From: Hexactinellida sp. DTS-2022
Taxonomy: Eukaryota > Porifera > Hexactinellida
Assembly: GCA_028753945.1 (NCBI GenBank)
Contig: JAPNXP010000002.1
Location: 4,774,001 to 4,838,000 of the forward strand
Length of the DNA stretch: 64,000 nt
Reading direction: 5' to 3'
Shown piece by piece: positions 1 to 11,966 of this stretch. Position 1 is the stretch's first letter. The number at the start of each line of letters is the position of its first letter. The notes below the pieces were generated by a model. The model was not told the origin of the DNA and searched no databases. It saw only the letters and a program-made list of their open reading frames with translations. Made by a program: the position numbers and the translations under genes.

Positions 1-814
1 TTTAGGTTATATCATAAATATTTTCGGAGTTCTCTAGCTTTTTCCTCAGCCTATATTCCAAATATTTATGTGGAGAAATGGGTATATAAGGACACAATAG
101 TGGCACTATCTTTCATTAATACCAACAGAAAATGTTTTTGAACCCATTTCAAGTAGTTCATATACCTTGAAAACGATCACTTGTAGTCTTAGCAAGAAAG
201 AGCTAAGCTTTAGTACAACTTTGATTTTAGTTAATTATTTTCTGTGATGGTCACATAGCACCTCCATTTATGGTATTGGACTTCTTAGCATGGTAAATAT
301 TTGGATTATACTCTCATTTGTTATTCCAATGGTATATGCATGGTATAAGGAAGTTAATAATCATTTAGAGCTAAGCTCTACTGTCTATAGTTTATGAAAT
401 ACAAAAATGCTGCATCATCAAAATGTGGCACATATTAATGCCCATATATGGCCATTTTCTAAACCGTACGTCTGAGGGTCCCAAAATGTATTAGGGACGT
501 ATATTAACACCACTCAAAATATGTTATTTTTCGTTATTTAAGTCTCGACTCTCTCCGCCCTGAAGGGTTAGCATCGTTACAGACCTCTGTATGCTGCGAG
601 AAATATCTCTATGTGTGTCCCTATCTAGTCTTAGCCCAGTAGTTCGTGAAGAAATTTAATGGGAATCCAATGAGCAGGATGACAGATTATTGTTAATTTG
701 GTCTCCCTCAGCATCTGACTTGGTTACCTACCATGAACTTAAGCAAAAGGACGAGCATGTTCTATTTGAACTTAGCAATAGTACTTCTATTAGCAAAACA
801 CACGCATACTATTA
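1..814. other. Non-coding start of window with a diverged dispersed repeat
   Basis: No gene is visible. About positions 190-500 resemble the dispersed repeat family that is clearer at 22290-23030 and 48510-49310: the stretch has the word GAGCTAAGCTCTA, a TCATCAAAATGTGGCACAT-like block, CCATATATGG and a GGGTCCCAAAATGTATTA block in the same order. The rest (500-814) is unique AT-rich sequence with only short open frames. Confidence 0.5.
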
Positions 815-999
815 CAGGTAAACCTTCCAAAGCGGCACCTCCGAGTAGCGGCAACCTCCGAGAAGCGGCACAAAATCATTCTCCCGATGGGTGCCGCTTT
901 GGGAGTTTTACCTTATGAGCAACCTCCGAGTAGCGGCAACCTCCGAGAAGCGGCACAAAAAAATTCTCCCGATGGGTGCCGCTTTGGGAGGTTTACCTG
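815..999. mobile_element. TA-target palindromic MITE, copy 1
   Basis: A 185-bp element bounded by TA dinucleotides (813-814 and 1000-1001). The ends are inverted repeats beginning CAGGTAAACCTTCCAAAGCG on the left; the right end is the complement with one difference. The interior repeats a GC-rich block (CCTCCGAGTAGCGGCAACC and GATGGGTGCCGCTTTGGG) twice, so the whole unit can fold on itself. No coding capacity. TA target and CAGG ends fit a Tc1/mariner-type non-autonomous element (inference). A second copy lies at 44269-44452 inside a transposase gene. Confidence 0.85.
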
Positions 1000-1649
1000 T
1001 ATTACAACAACAGCCAGGCTCAATTTTGGGTTGATGGTTGTAATTTTTATGGTTACCGAAGACCAAATTATTTTGAAAACTTTTTATTAGCACTTAATTA
1101 TTTATATGGTAATACACTCATTATCTCAAAGATTATTGAATTTAGTACTAGATAATGTATTATCGATGAATAGGAAGTTACCAATTTCTGATTAATCTGT
1201 ACTAGCTTAGTTTACATAAAATATATAGTTTCATAGTTATGGCTCATTTTAAGAATTATGCATTTCCTTGGCAACCGAGGAATGTATAAACATTCGAATT
1301 ATAATTTCGATTTATTTCATTCAACTAGTTATGGACATTCTCATGTTCAATTTTAAAACATTTATAATTTGTTGAACTATGTTAAAAGGAGGCTATAAAA
1401 ACACGATAATTCTCACGAAAAATAGCGATTACGTTATCAAATGGTGATGTATCACAATTCTAAAGGGTGTTGTTTATGCCTTGATATCATGTTCCTAACT
1501 TCCTATACAATTATAATGCATTTTACTGGTCTGTCATTACTAGCTATTGAGATAAAGTTATGTCAGCTAATAATCAATGGCCTTTAAGAATTCCATGGTT
1601 CGGAGTAGTAGTAGGGCCTTATATAACGAAGGTCACGGCTATACTAATA
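1000..1649. other. AT-rich non-coding stretch
   Basis: Nothing recognisable was seen on either strand; only short chance open frames and AT-rich sequence. Confidence 0.5.
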
Positions 1650-3709
1650 ATGTCGAGCGAGTCTAGCTTCGATGGACATATTTTCAATGACCCTGATGAT
1701 TTTATTCCCAAATCTATTTCAACGGATCGGGACATCTTCCTTCAGATACCGACCCCCCCGTTTCTACCATGGCTTCACAAGCACTTCCTCCACCTGCGTC
1801 AACATCATCCAAAACATATATACCTCCATTAACACCGGGGATTTCGGAGTCCTTTTTTTCTTGATATAGCATCTCGGGCTACAGACAGTTTTCGAAACCG
1901 GAGACGTGGGGGTCGCCCTCGCAAGCGAATCCACGCCAGAAGACACACTGTTGGCAATCCTGATACGAAAGAATTTCAATCAGTCAAGATTGCAGACCCA
2001 ATTTCCAAGATAAGCAAACTGAAGAAACGCGATTTCTTCAAAGTCCACCCGATTCGAAGATATGCATATAAATTCCGCGTTCCACCATATACCCATTCTC
2101 GACCAATCGAATTTAAAACATCTCAGGATAGTTCTTTAAGGACAGCTTCTAAACCAACTGGAATGTGGATTCTTGATGTAGGCATTTCAGCTGAGGTTAT
2201 TCTCTACCTTTCAATGCAACAAATGTAATGGTCCTCCCGTCTTGGTCGAAGAAAGATGGCAGCACGGCTGGCAGACATTCTTTAGAGTCAAGTGCCAGAC
2301 GTGCCAATCAGAACACGCAACCTTCACTTCCTCAAGTTCTATGGACCTACCCAGCCACCATACTTGTGTCAATCTGAAGAAGAACCTAAGAACAATTACA
2401 CTGTTATCATACAGAATCGTGGGACAACACCTGATAAGCAGTCACGAGATCTACATATTCTCCTCGATCATGCAGCAGGAAAACATTCTGGTTGTGCTAC
2501 CGGAGAGAACACATGGTGTCGTTGGAATAATTCGACTAGTTACACAACACCAGCTACTTTGATCACCTTTACACCTATTGAAATCCAGAAGGTACAAGAG
2601 GCCTCAATACATATGCTACGACTGAATTTTGCAGCCATCTGACGCTAGGTCTAACTCAGAATGCAAACTAATCACCACAACATGATATGGTGCCCCTGCC
2701 CCAAGAACAAAGACGTTTCTCCTCAATCTATCAGGATTAGCACTGCCATCGCTGTTCTGAATTTCAATGAGGGAGATCTGCCACTCTTCGGGATTATGTA
2801 CGACCTTGGACTGTCTCCATCGCGAAATGCCTCAATCAATGATCGACCGTATTCATAATTTGCAATACAGTGGAACCCCGCGTATCGGGGCACTCGCGTA
2901 TCGGGGCAGTCGGTTGGGAATTTCTTTTTCCCCAATAATAATAATCCCGCGTATCGGGCGCCATTCACTTATTGGGGCACTCCACCGAAGATTATTTCCC
3001 TTGAGGACATGCTTTTTACTTTTGAGCAGCTTAGTATTCTTTGCAATGACCGCTAAGCGTCACCCACTCACGCTAGAGACTCGTGATGAGGTAATCGGGG
3101 GAGTTTTTCAAAAAGGAAATTCCGTGAATATCATAGATTTGTGACTCCTAGTGTATGTAAAGTATAATGTGAAATTGTAATGTGTAGTACTGCTTAAATA
3201 TCAGTTTTAACTCTAGGTTTTGACTATATGTGTATGATTTGTTGTGTAGGTGCTAACTTAATTGTTTTAACCAAACATATTGGAGTTTTATTAGAACCCC
3301 GCGTGTCTGGGCACTCCCTCGTATCGGGGCGCTGAGCGCTTGGACGGAGGTCCTCCGATACGCGGGGTTCCACTGTATTCCCAATGCCAATATTAAATCT
3401 AATTTCCAAAGACGAAGAAGAAGAATGAAGTTAGTCAAGCAGCACCGAGAGAAGGCACTGCTGAAATCAGAATGCGGGGGTAGCTATAGAGGAGGACAGT
3501 TTGGAGCTGAGAACACACAAATTAAGATGCGTGGGCGCACCCGAGGACGGGGTAGACAGGCGAGAAAGGTTTCTACAGGCGTGAAGAGAAAACCCAAAGA
3601 GCGTTGTACTCCTTCTGTCCTAGTCCGTATTCTAGTGATGCTTTTAGTAGTTCAGACGAGTCGGCCAACCTTAGTGCCATATGCGATAAGCGTGAGCCGG
3701 ATCCAGTAA
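1650..3709 (+). pseudogene. Mutator-like transposase pseudogene with AT-hook, split by a pogo-type element
   Basis: Broken gene for a Mutator-like transposase of the animal type whose C-terminus has an asparagine/histidine-rich 'NEsLN..iW..CPKt' block (Pfam 'Mutator' family, from memory). Seen in order: an N-terminal Met-led acidic segment from 1650; an open stretch 1866-2228 holding an AT-hook (GGRPRKR) and then a conserved PTGMWILDV-like segment; paired cysteines (CNKCNG-, CQTCQS-like) at 2210-2310; an HSGC...TWCRWN block at about 2460-2530; an HNMIWCPCPK block followed by AVLNFNEG and YDLGLSPS at 2670-2830; a very basic tail from 3400 (RRRRR, RGRTRGRGR). Several frame changes and stops break it. 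A pogo-type element occupies 2868-3375, and the basic tail resumes after it. No catalytic triad could be traced. Class assignment rests on the conserved C-terminal block. Confidence 0.7.
2868..3375 (+). mobile_element. pogo/Tigger-type deletion derivative
   Basis: 508-bp element flanked by TA (2866-2867, 3376-3377) with inverted ends starting CAGTGGAACCCCGCGTATCG. The GCGTATCGGGGCACTC motif recurs several times near both ends. Inside, at about 3049-3143, a short frame begins MTAKRHPLTLETRDEVI and ends NSVNIIDL, which matches the first helix-turn-helix region of pogo/CENP-B-type transposases; the rest of that transposase is missing. It interrupts the Mutator-like pseudogene and is therefore younger than it. 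The right-hand part recurs at 15522-15704. Confidence 0.8.
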
Positions 3710-3849
3710 CACTCAGACGAGTCGGGAAGAAGATCGAGTCGCAATGGGTATGCTGTTATATCTCCTCAGACTGGATCCACTGCTACAGCGCTGATGTCGA
3801 CTTCGAGACTGTCTGTACTGTATCTTTTACCTGTGACAAGTGTTCTTAA

Positions 3850-5578
3850 GGTTCAGGAATACTCTACAAAATCCCAAATTTCGATAAAATCCCAAACTAT
3901 TGTAAATCTCGTTTTTATTGCATTTTCGGATTGTGTGGATACCCATGTGGACTCTCACGTAATTTCTAAGAGAAATTCCGATTATTTCTCCAGTTTGACT
4001 CTCCTCGAGTTTTGAAAAAAAATAGGGGTTCTGGTGTTGGTTGCCGGTTGCAGTATACCCTAGAAACTTGATAATTTTGGGACATTGCCACATATAGGTT
4101 TGATCTCATATTTCGATAGAACAGCATATATAGCATCTTAAGGAGAAGTTAAATATGGCCAGTTTCTATAGAACATCTCTACAAAGTTACTCAGAACACT
4201 CGAATTTATATATCAACATGACTGGAAGCACATAAAAAGTCATAAAAAAAATTCTAGAAGATTCAAATGTATATTCTTGACAGGAAAGTACAAAAAGTCC
4301 CAAAGTTCGTCTGAAATTCGGACAAAAGGACACTAAACCACGTGGTACCCTTCAGGTCAAAATAGCTTTGTTATATAATTATAATCCTGGTAAATATGTC
4401 TAAAATCTGAGCTAATAGTGTCCGGAAGTTAGAACTAAGCACTAACGAAGATTGTATTTTTCCTTACGTCATCAAATTGTGCCACATGACACATCCATAT
4501 ATGGTAAACAAAATCATGGAATGTAAACTACATGTTATGTGGACCTAATTTGTTGCCCAGTGAATTTGTATTGATTAATTGACATCGTTACATGGTTAGA
4601 GCTAGTCGCAACGACTTCTCATTCGTGAGATAATAAATTGCTCCGTCATCAAAAGTGGCGCATACATATGACCATATATGGTAAAGAGATTTTTTTGCAT
4701 AAATGTGAATTTTATTATCTCAACTGTTTAGAGCCATTCTAATATGCCTAAATCCAAATTTGCTAAACAATACGATTGAATTTGACGGAATTACAGCTGA
4801 TGGCCCATTTTCTGCCCCCTGCAGGCCCTGCAGGTATTGGAATTATGACGTTTTGATCAATCCAGACAAGAATATACCTCAGAATCTTCTAGAAATTTTT
4901 TTGAAGACTTTTTATGTCCTTCGAGTCATGCTGATAAAAAAATTGGAGTGTTCTGATTAACTATGTGGAGACGTTCTTTAGAAACTGGCCATATTTAACT
5001 TTGTGACTCCGTAAATTCAAATATTGAAAAACTTTCAATTATACACACTTTTTAGTGTCATCCACCTAAGCCACTTCAATAGGGGACACATTTTTTCAAA
5101 ACCCGCTATCTCCAAACACAATTATTGCCATTGGGGAAGTCGTATTATGACTCATATACCACCTAGAAACAAAATCTCAACGGATTTGGACTGCTCTCAA
5201 TTAGTTCTATAGCATGAGTGCAACGATTTCATTTGTGACTTTTATTTTTATTTTATTTAATTTATTGATGATGAAAAAAGTAATGGCCACATTTATTGCT
5301 GAAAAATTGGACTCATAAGTGATTAAAAGAATTCTTGCACTCATATGAGAGATTAGAAGTTTCTCCATGCAATGCAACAACAATCTATTATTAATCATTA
5401 AGAGGAAAAACTTATCCGTTCCGCAAAATAGGATTTTATAGAAAAAAAAAATTCACTGAGTTACCTAGATCGTATATTATTGCATTTTTGCCATCTAGAA
5501 GATGAAGTAAATCCGCTGAAAAATTTAATTAATTCGTTAAATATATTAGGTAGAAGTGCTCTCGAGTATACCTGAACC
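3850..5578. mobile_element. TTAA-target element, family B copy 1
   Basis: 1729-bp unit with TTAA at both edges (3846-3849, 5579-5582) and inverted ends GGTTCAGGAATACTCTAC and the complement of GGTTCAGGTATACTCGAG. TTAA duplication is the mark of piggyBac-type transposition (established knowledge); no transposase is encoded, so this is a non-autonomous member. About half the length is a nested long-inverted-repeat element (4142-5010). Other copies: 7866-8737, and left-end fragments at 39738-39905 and about 51935-52110. Confidence 0.85.
4142..5010. mobile_element. Nested element with ~150-bp inverted ends
   Basis: Positions 4142-4285 and 4865-5010 are inverted copies of each other over about 145 bp with scattered mismatches; a well-kept block is GTTAAATATGGCCAGTTTCT. 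The matching position in family B copy 2 (near 8155) lacks it, so this is an insertion. The flanks suggest a 3-bp TAA duplication, which would fit the PIF/Harbinger type, but the left edge is eroded and this is uncertain. Its interior (about 4420-4690) resembles the dispersed repeat at 22290-23030. No coding capacity. Confidence 0.7.
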
Positions 5579-5582
5579 TTAA

Positions 5583-7320
5583 TATGTGAGTTGTTCAATT
5601 TTTACCTTTACTCGATAGATTTAGAAATCAAACTAGCCTCAAATTTGCAGCTATTTAGTACGACTTTCGGTTTCGGTAACTTAGCGAGGGTTCACTTCAC
5701 AAGGTCCGTTTTCTTGACTTTATTTGTTCGTATTTGGTGTTACCGATCTCATTTGACCACCGTTACTATTGTAGCAACAGCAATATATATTCTTAACCGT
5801 TTACTGAAGTTGAAGTATGAGTAAATAATCATATTTTAACCACAATTTTTGGTTTGAATTAAACCTTTAATTAGAATTTTCCTTATCCCATAATATTCAG
5901 AATTCTATGATGAATCAATGGTAAAATATAAATTGTGGTCAGAATGACAACATTTGAGTTAATTAAGGACCAAAAACTATCTTGAAAGGTGTAAAAGATG
6001 AGTCAGTAGTTTGTTAATAAAAAATTTTAACCACAGTTTAAACTAAACAGTTACTCCACACCTTCTTGCCAACCTTCAGCCCATCAACCATATAGCCCTT
6101 GCCAGGGCTACGTCTACGAGGAAATAAACAAATATACACAGTGAGATTAGAACTAGGCCAACATACTATAGTACATTCGTCACAGTAAAGAAAACTAGGA
6201 GCACATTCGGGCAATATAATTATCTGGTTTTTGATGATAATTACACGACTCACTGTTCATTACTATCTCCTTAGTACGTGTATTACTTATACTAAGCTTG
6301 TTCCAACTCTTTCTCATTAATTCAAAGAAAATAACTAAGTATATAGTAATTAATAAACAAAGAAACAAGATCAACACAAAAACAATTATACTATTGCCAC
6401 CTTTCTGGGGTTTTGTGAGAATACATAATGGTTATAAATATTTTAAACCTATACAATTATACTTACTGTCAAGTGTCAGTATTGCCAATCGAAAACTTTC
6501 GTCGGATAAAAATAAATTGAAATAGTTGCATTCTCAAATATCTACTATATTTCCTAAAATTATTGATATGTAAACATAGCAATATTATACTCATTTCCAA
6601 ATGACAAACAACTGCGTGCAAAATGCCGGATAAAAGAAAGCCACTTTTCAAGATGGCACATATTGATTAAATCCATTATGTACTGTAAACGAATACGCTC
6701 ATTATGAACCCACGAATTTTTTGCGAAAACAGTTATCCTGTAATACATTTAAAAATAATTTCCTTTAATAAGTATAATACTAATTTCTTTAATGATATGC
6801 ACTCAGTATAAAACATAAAAGTAATTTTGTGTGAAACGTTAGCATGAACATTAAGATGATTCAAATTAGACGAAATTGATGTATGAATGTCATTAATAAT
6901 GCGCAAACATTATCGTATTCATCGCTCATGGTGTTAAATCTAGCATTGAGCACTCGAATCTCATCCTCAAGGACAGCATTCTTCGCTGTAATTGTTTCGA
7001 TGGCTTCCCGCTGTAAGTGTTTCAAAGGCTTTCATAAACAATGGTGGTCATGGACGCCTCTACTTGCATGTTTTAGCCTCCAATAATCAATTCTTAGACT
7101 CCATATGTTGAATACGCAGATCCAGAGCTTCAAATTAAATTTTAAATTCCTTCGTGATCATTTCAGAGACGGTAAATTTAATTCTTCCTATTGTGACTGG
7201 CGAGTATTGTTGAAACCTAAAGAGATAGATATATAAATATTACATAATTAAATGTAAAGTTGTTATTATAAATATTGTTATGCAACTAAATACATATTAG
7301 CAGTTGAATTAGGTTGATAG
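5583..7320. other. Non-coding AT-rich stretch
   Basis: No recognisable gene or element. One minus-strand frame (about 6884-7045) reads as a heptad-like segment (LQREAIETITAKNAVLEDEI and on), which could be a fragment of a coiled-coil exon or chance. A minus-strand 71-codon frame at 6038-6253 has cysteines but no family I can name. Confidence 0.4.
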
Positions 7321-7324
7321 CAAT

Positions 7325-7520
7325 AATTTTGAGATTCTATAGCTCACTAAACTTCTATGGGACTTTTTTATTACCATAAAACTGCACGCCTCATAAAATC
7401 GAATTTATAGAACTTATTTCTATTTCGTTTTCAGTTTCGATATAGCTATGCAGGTATCCCTCTTTTACGCGGTAGATGCGTTCCTTGAAATGCCCGCGTA
7501 AACGAAATCGCGTAAAAAAA
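7325..7520. repeat. Fragment of a TTAA-target family (family I) plus ACGCG-rich tail
   Basis: 7356-7455 matches the inner right part of the family I element at 31540-31645 (TATGGGACTTTT, GAATTTATAGAA, TTTCGTTTTCAGTTTCGATA in the same order). It runs straight into a short TTTTACGCGG-rich stretch at 7465-7520 that resembles 9215-9320. Confidence 0.55.
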
Positions 7521-7539
7521 CGTTCTAATCTCATAGTAG

Positions 7540-8880
7540 CACATATTAACCGTATACTGCCGGAGTGACTTTCAGGAAAATAACATACCCTGTAGTTCTT
7601 TGTATTTAATGCTTAGAACCTATTAATTTGAAATTGCAACAAGAGCACAATAATGTATCAACATGCTACAATTTTTGAAAAAATTTACAAGAGGATTTCA
7701 ACAAAGAGTGATGACACATCCTTTCTCTTTAAATCGATATAACGCCGTTAACATGTAAGTAATCCTTTGTTTCTAAACTTGAACAATGACGACTATATAA
7801 TTAGTCATCAGATCTCAAAAATTGAACAAATCCGATTCACCTTACGAAAGTTACATCATTTTGATTTCAGTTATACTCTACAAAATCCCAAAATTTCGAT
7901 AAAATCCCAAACTATGGTAAATCTCGTTTTTATTGCATTTTCGGATTGTGTGGATACCCATGTGGACTCTCACGAAATTTCGAAGAAAAATTCCAATTAT
8001 TTCTCCAGTTTGACTCACTTCGAGTTTAGAAAAAATATTGGGGTTCTGGTGTTGGTTGCCGGTTGCAGTATACCATCGAAACTTGATAATTTCGGAACAT
8101 AGCCACATATAGGTTTTATCTTATATTTGGATAGAACAGCATATATCGTATCTTAATTTCAAATCTTATGGAAAATATTGAAAACTTTCAATGATACAAA
8201 CTTTTTAGTGTCCTCCACCTAAGCCACTGCCACTGGGGATTCTTTTTTTCAAACCCCGCTATCTCCAAACACAATTATTGCCATTGCGGAAGTCATTATA
8301 TGACTCATATACCACCTAGAAACAAAATCTCAACGGTTTTGGACAGCTCTCAATTAGTTCTAACATATGAGTGCAGCGATTTCATTTGTAACTTTTCTTT
8401 TTCTTATTCTTTAATTTATTGATGATGAAAAAAGTGATGTCCACATTTATTGATGAAAAATTTGACTCATATGTGATTAAAATAATTCTTGCACTCATAT
8501 GATAGTTTAGAAGTTTCTCAATTCAATGCAACAACAATCTTCTCTTAATCATTAACATGAAAAAACTTATCAGTTACCCAAAATACGATTTTATAGAAAG
8601 AAAAAAAATTCTCTGAGTTACCTAGATCGATTATTATTGCATTTTTGCCATCTAGAAGATGAAGTAAATCCGCTGTAAAAAAATTATCAATTCGGGTAAA
8701 TATATTTGGTAGAAGTGCTCTAGAGTATCCCTGAACCTTAAAAAAATCGACAATATTTTTTGATGAACCATGGATTACGAAAAAATACATATATTTGAGT
8801 TATATCTATCACAACTCTATATTAGTCAAACCAAATACACTATACTAAATAGATATTATTTAGTCTAATATCCTCTTTCG
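7540..8880. repeat. Dispersed repeat H, copy 1, split by a TTAA element
   Basis: Positions 7540-7865 and 8738-8880 together match, in inverted orientation, 15705-16150. Shared words include CCTGTAGTTCTTTGTATTTAA-like, GATATAACGCCGTTAACATG and GATGAACCATGGATTACGAA. The 15.7-kb copy is uninterrupted and serves as the empty site for the family B element at 7866-8737. No coding capacity. Confidence 0.7.
7866..8737. mobile_element. TTAA-target element, family B copy 2
   Basis: 872-bp copy of the family seen at 3850-5578 without its nested insertion; long collinear identity (for example ATAAAATCCCAAACTATGG and AATCTCGTTTTTATTGCA). The right end keeps CTGAACC followed by TTAA (8738-8741). The first dozen bases on the left, including the left TTAA, are eroded; homology starts near TTCAG at 7866. 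It sits inside dispersed repeat H. Confidence 0.8.
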
Positions 8881-9330
8881 GGTTTATCTACGGTGAAATT
8901 ATAGCATTTAGAATTAACAAAAAGCTAGTGGCAGGCAAGTGGAGCAGTTGACTTTTATGCTACGTCATCATAACAATTTCTGAAAATTATGATTTTTTGA
9001 ATTAAATCGATAGAGAGTACGAAACCATCTCAAAATCAGAATTTTCTTGCGATTTGATTTATTTAACCGACCTTTTTTCCTTCTGTTACAACGTGTATCA
9101 GTTAGGCAGTCTACAGTTAGGTTAAATTTCGACAGATTCTGGCAAAAAAACACATAAATTTCGTTATGAAGTTTGGTGTTTGATTATCACATATATAATA
9201 GAAGACATTACAGTAATATCCTCGTTTTACGCGGTTTTTTTACGCGTTTTCGTTTACGCGGAACAATTTTTTATGTCCAAAAATTTTTTACGCGATCCTC
9301 AACTCGTTTTACGCGGTTTATCTATGATTT
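8881..9330. repeat. Mixed repeat fragments ending in an ACGCG-rich tract
   Basis: 8920-9050 pairs with 29520-29650 (GTGGCAAGCAAG/GGGCAG, TGACTTTTATG, CGTCATCAT, ATCGATAGAG). 9115-9205 resembles the left end of family I (TTAGGTTAAATT, CAGATTC, AAAAAACACA). 9208-9320 begins TACAGTAATATCCTCG and then repeats TTTTACGCGG several times; it may be one end of a TA-target element whose other end is missing. Confidence 0.5.
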
Positions 9331-9785
9331 TCATACAATTAATTCTCTTTTTTATGGATATTTTCGATAATTTTTAAGATTTAGTGGTAACAAAGCGGTT
9401 CTACATTTCCAAAAAAACAAAAATGATGATTTAGAGATAGTAGATAGTAGGGATATGTATTTGTCGTATAGTAAGTTCATCCAAATATATTATTGGTCAA
9501 ATGAATCCATATTTGCTTCACTATTCACACTAGAGATACCCGGTTGTGGGAGGTACCCGAAGATGTAGGGTTGCGGTGTGAAGGGAATTTTAATTCCCGA
9601 CACAACACAATTCCCTTTCTGTGGGAATTCCCAAGTATTATCACAAGTTGGTTTCTATCAGGATTCCCATGGGTTAAAATAATTTCCATTCAAATCCCAT
9701 ATTGGAAATCCCATGGGAATTCCCAAGGGATTAACATACACTTGGAAACCTTGGCTATCTGAGAGGTCCGGATGTTGGAGGTTTA
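9331..9785. other. Non-coding, with a GGGAATTCCC-rich patch
   Basis: 9580-9735 holds several GGGAATTCCC/CCCATGGG-type self-complementary words (for example GGGAATTTTAATTCCC, TGGGAATTCCCAAG twice). No clear outer boundaries or target duplication, so it is left unclassified. Confidence 0.4.
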
Positions 9786-10360
9786 AGTGTTTAAATATTA
9801 GGTATTTAAAATTTTATTCGATGTTGATAATATTTATAAACGCATCTATTAGTTTAACTACTGTTTAAACAACTCTGAAATGACGATAAATATCTTACTA
9901 TAGTAATAAATTATAAAAAATTGGGATTTCAAGTCATTTAGAAAATATCTATGAAGTGGCATAAGTATCTCTGCCACGTGCCAATTGTGGCACAAGTGGC
10001 ACAAATGGTAATGTGGGTGTATCTCAGTTGAATATAATCGTGATGATTTGAAATTATGCACCTAGAGTAATTCGAACATGTGGAATTCAAATCTGCAATC
10101 AGAAGTTCTATATTCTCATTGCATTTTAATGATCTGAAATTATCTATTTAATTAGCTAATTAAATAGTTAATGAGTTTAACACCTCCACATAATTCTAAA
10201 TTCAAAATCTTTGCTATTTTATAATACTTTACATATTGTTTTATGTAAATTGCAGTTTTGAAGAATCTACCATTGTTATTATGCTCCTAGGAGCCTGAAT
10301 GTAAAAATACAAATAATTGATGTTCAAATACTTTTGGCCGGTTAGCGTAGATAAACATAT
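9786..10360. repeat. Relic of a dispersed element with a mariner-like right end
   Basis: 10036-10360 matches 56120-56440 (TTAATTAGCTAATTA, AATGAGTTTAAC.CCTCCA, TATACTTTACA, TTTATGTAAA, TTTGGCCGGTTAG.GTA). The shared right end AATACTTTTGGCCGGTTAGC looks like a mariner-type terminus. 9955-10005 has a GTGGCACA-rich self-complementary patch similar to 19875-19945. No transposase frame was found. Confidence 0.5.
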
Positions 10361-11480
10361 CAATAAAAATTTACTTTAGAAAAGCTGCTTCCAGCGAAAG
10401 ATTTGTTGAAATTTCGAGCCATGTTTCGTGGAGACGTAAATGTAATCTAAATTGTAGAAACAAATAATCAATATAATAGAAAGTCAGAGGGGCTTTTAAC
10501 TTTTGCATCTGTGAACATTCGCACTACACCTTCATGGGATAGATTTTATTGTCGTACCTCTAATATAATCACCAAAATATTTGATGTAGAGTTGGAACTG
10601 CTTTTTCAAGAACTAGAGTAACCCTAGGCTAAGATTTTGAGAGACAACAGGTCCAAAAATCCAATCTATTCACTTCACAATTGATGATACCAGTATATAT
10701 TGTATTTAATGAATAATTAAATAATTTTACATTCTTTCAATAAAGATAATCGTTTCGTGAGCCCTCCCAAGGAGGCCTTTTTCGTTCCCAGGTTGAAATC
10801 CCTGATATAATATATGCAAAACCATAAATCTTATGTAATAAGAAGACACGAACCTCAAGAGTCAATACTCACAAGTCAAAGTTAGTAATGGTAACGTTTC
10901 TTTGCTGTAGTGGATCGATCAATGGCAAGATTAGATAAATAAAATAACTGCGGGGTTTGAATATGATTTCTGAATTAAGAAATAACCCAGAAGTTTTTGA
11001 AACTGTAGCTTCCATAGTTCCCTCAAATTAATTAAGTAAATTTCAACACGACAGTGTTATTGCTATGGAAGCCTTATTTCTAAAGCATTCAACAGCATGC
11101 CGAAAATAGAACAATGTAAGTTATACTGAAATGCAAATACTCTTAGTAGTTAAAAAGCATTTATGTTTCGATTCAAAAGGTTTACAAAAGATCAGAAACT
11201 CGAAATCTCTCATAGAGTTAATAGTGATTTCGGTCGAAGCATCCTTAATTTTTTATTTCGAAGAAGAATGTTTTCGACAATAAGGTCCCAAAAATTTTTA
11301 AGAAATTTTTAACCTAAAATGAAAATACCTTACGACACAAACAGATCTAAACTAGAGTAAGTAACATTTTATAATGTAAGTTTACTATTCGAAAAAATAA
11401 TTTTGCATATTTAATTCTCTTTTCCTGGCTAGTATGGATCAGTATAGTATAGAAATTTGATTAAGCTACAACAGAGGATA
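10361..11480. other. AT-rich non-coding stretch
   Basis: Nothing recognisable seen on either strand. Confidence 0.45.
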
Positions 11481-11700
11481 CAGTGGAAGTCGCTTAGTAC
11501 GTATTCGGCATAAGACGTACCCTCGGATATAACGTACTATTCGCTAATAACCGTTTTTATCTCCTATCTGATCCATAATAAATGATTCGGTTAATACGTA
11601 CTCAAATAAGACGTACCTCGGATAAGACGTAACAATTTATATTCCCAAGTAGACAAAATGTATGTATTTTAATTCGGTTAGTACGTAATCTAGAAAACTA
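11481..11700. repeat. Tandem ACGTA-rich repeat, possible end of a TA-target element
   Basis: Starts TACAGTGGAAGTCGCTTAG and then repeats TTCGG..TAA.ACGTAC about five times (CGTATTCGGCATAAGACGTA and variants). The opening resembles mariner/pogo termini, but no matching right end was found. Confidence 0.45.
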
Positions 11701-11788
11701 TCAAGAAGAACTCGGTTATTATTTGGTTTAAGTACGCAGGTGACAGCTAAAATACTTCAACCATAACATTAGGTATGTTATGTACGTA

Positions 11789-11964
11789 CAGTTGAAACCG
11801 GATATTTTTAACACATTCTTTACACGAAAATTTGTTAAAAATATCCGATAGTTAAAAATAACCGATTTTATAACAACAACAATAATTAATTATTTACAAG
11901 AAAATGTGTTAAAAATATCCGATTGTTAAAAATATCCGGTGTTAAAAATATCCGGTTTCAACTG
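11789..11964. mobile_element. TA-target MITE with CAGTTGAAACCGGATATTTT ends
   Basis: 176 bp between TA dinucleotides (11787-11788, 11965-11966). Ends are inverted copies of CAGTTGAAACCGGATATTTT, and the unit GTTAAAAATATCCG repeats internally. Fits a Tc1/mariner-type MITE; non-coding. Confidence 0.85.
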
Positions 11965-11966
11965 TA

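Noticed and set aside
6038-6253. Possible secreted cysteine-containing protein on the minus strand
   Set aside because: 71 codons, no recognisable domain, no context or splice evidence; treated as chance.
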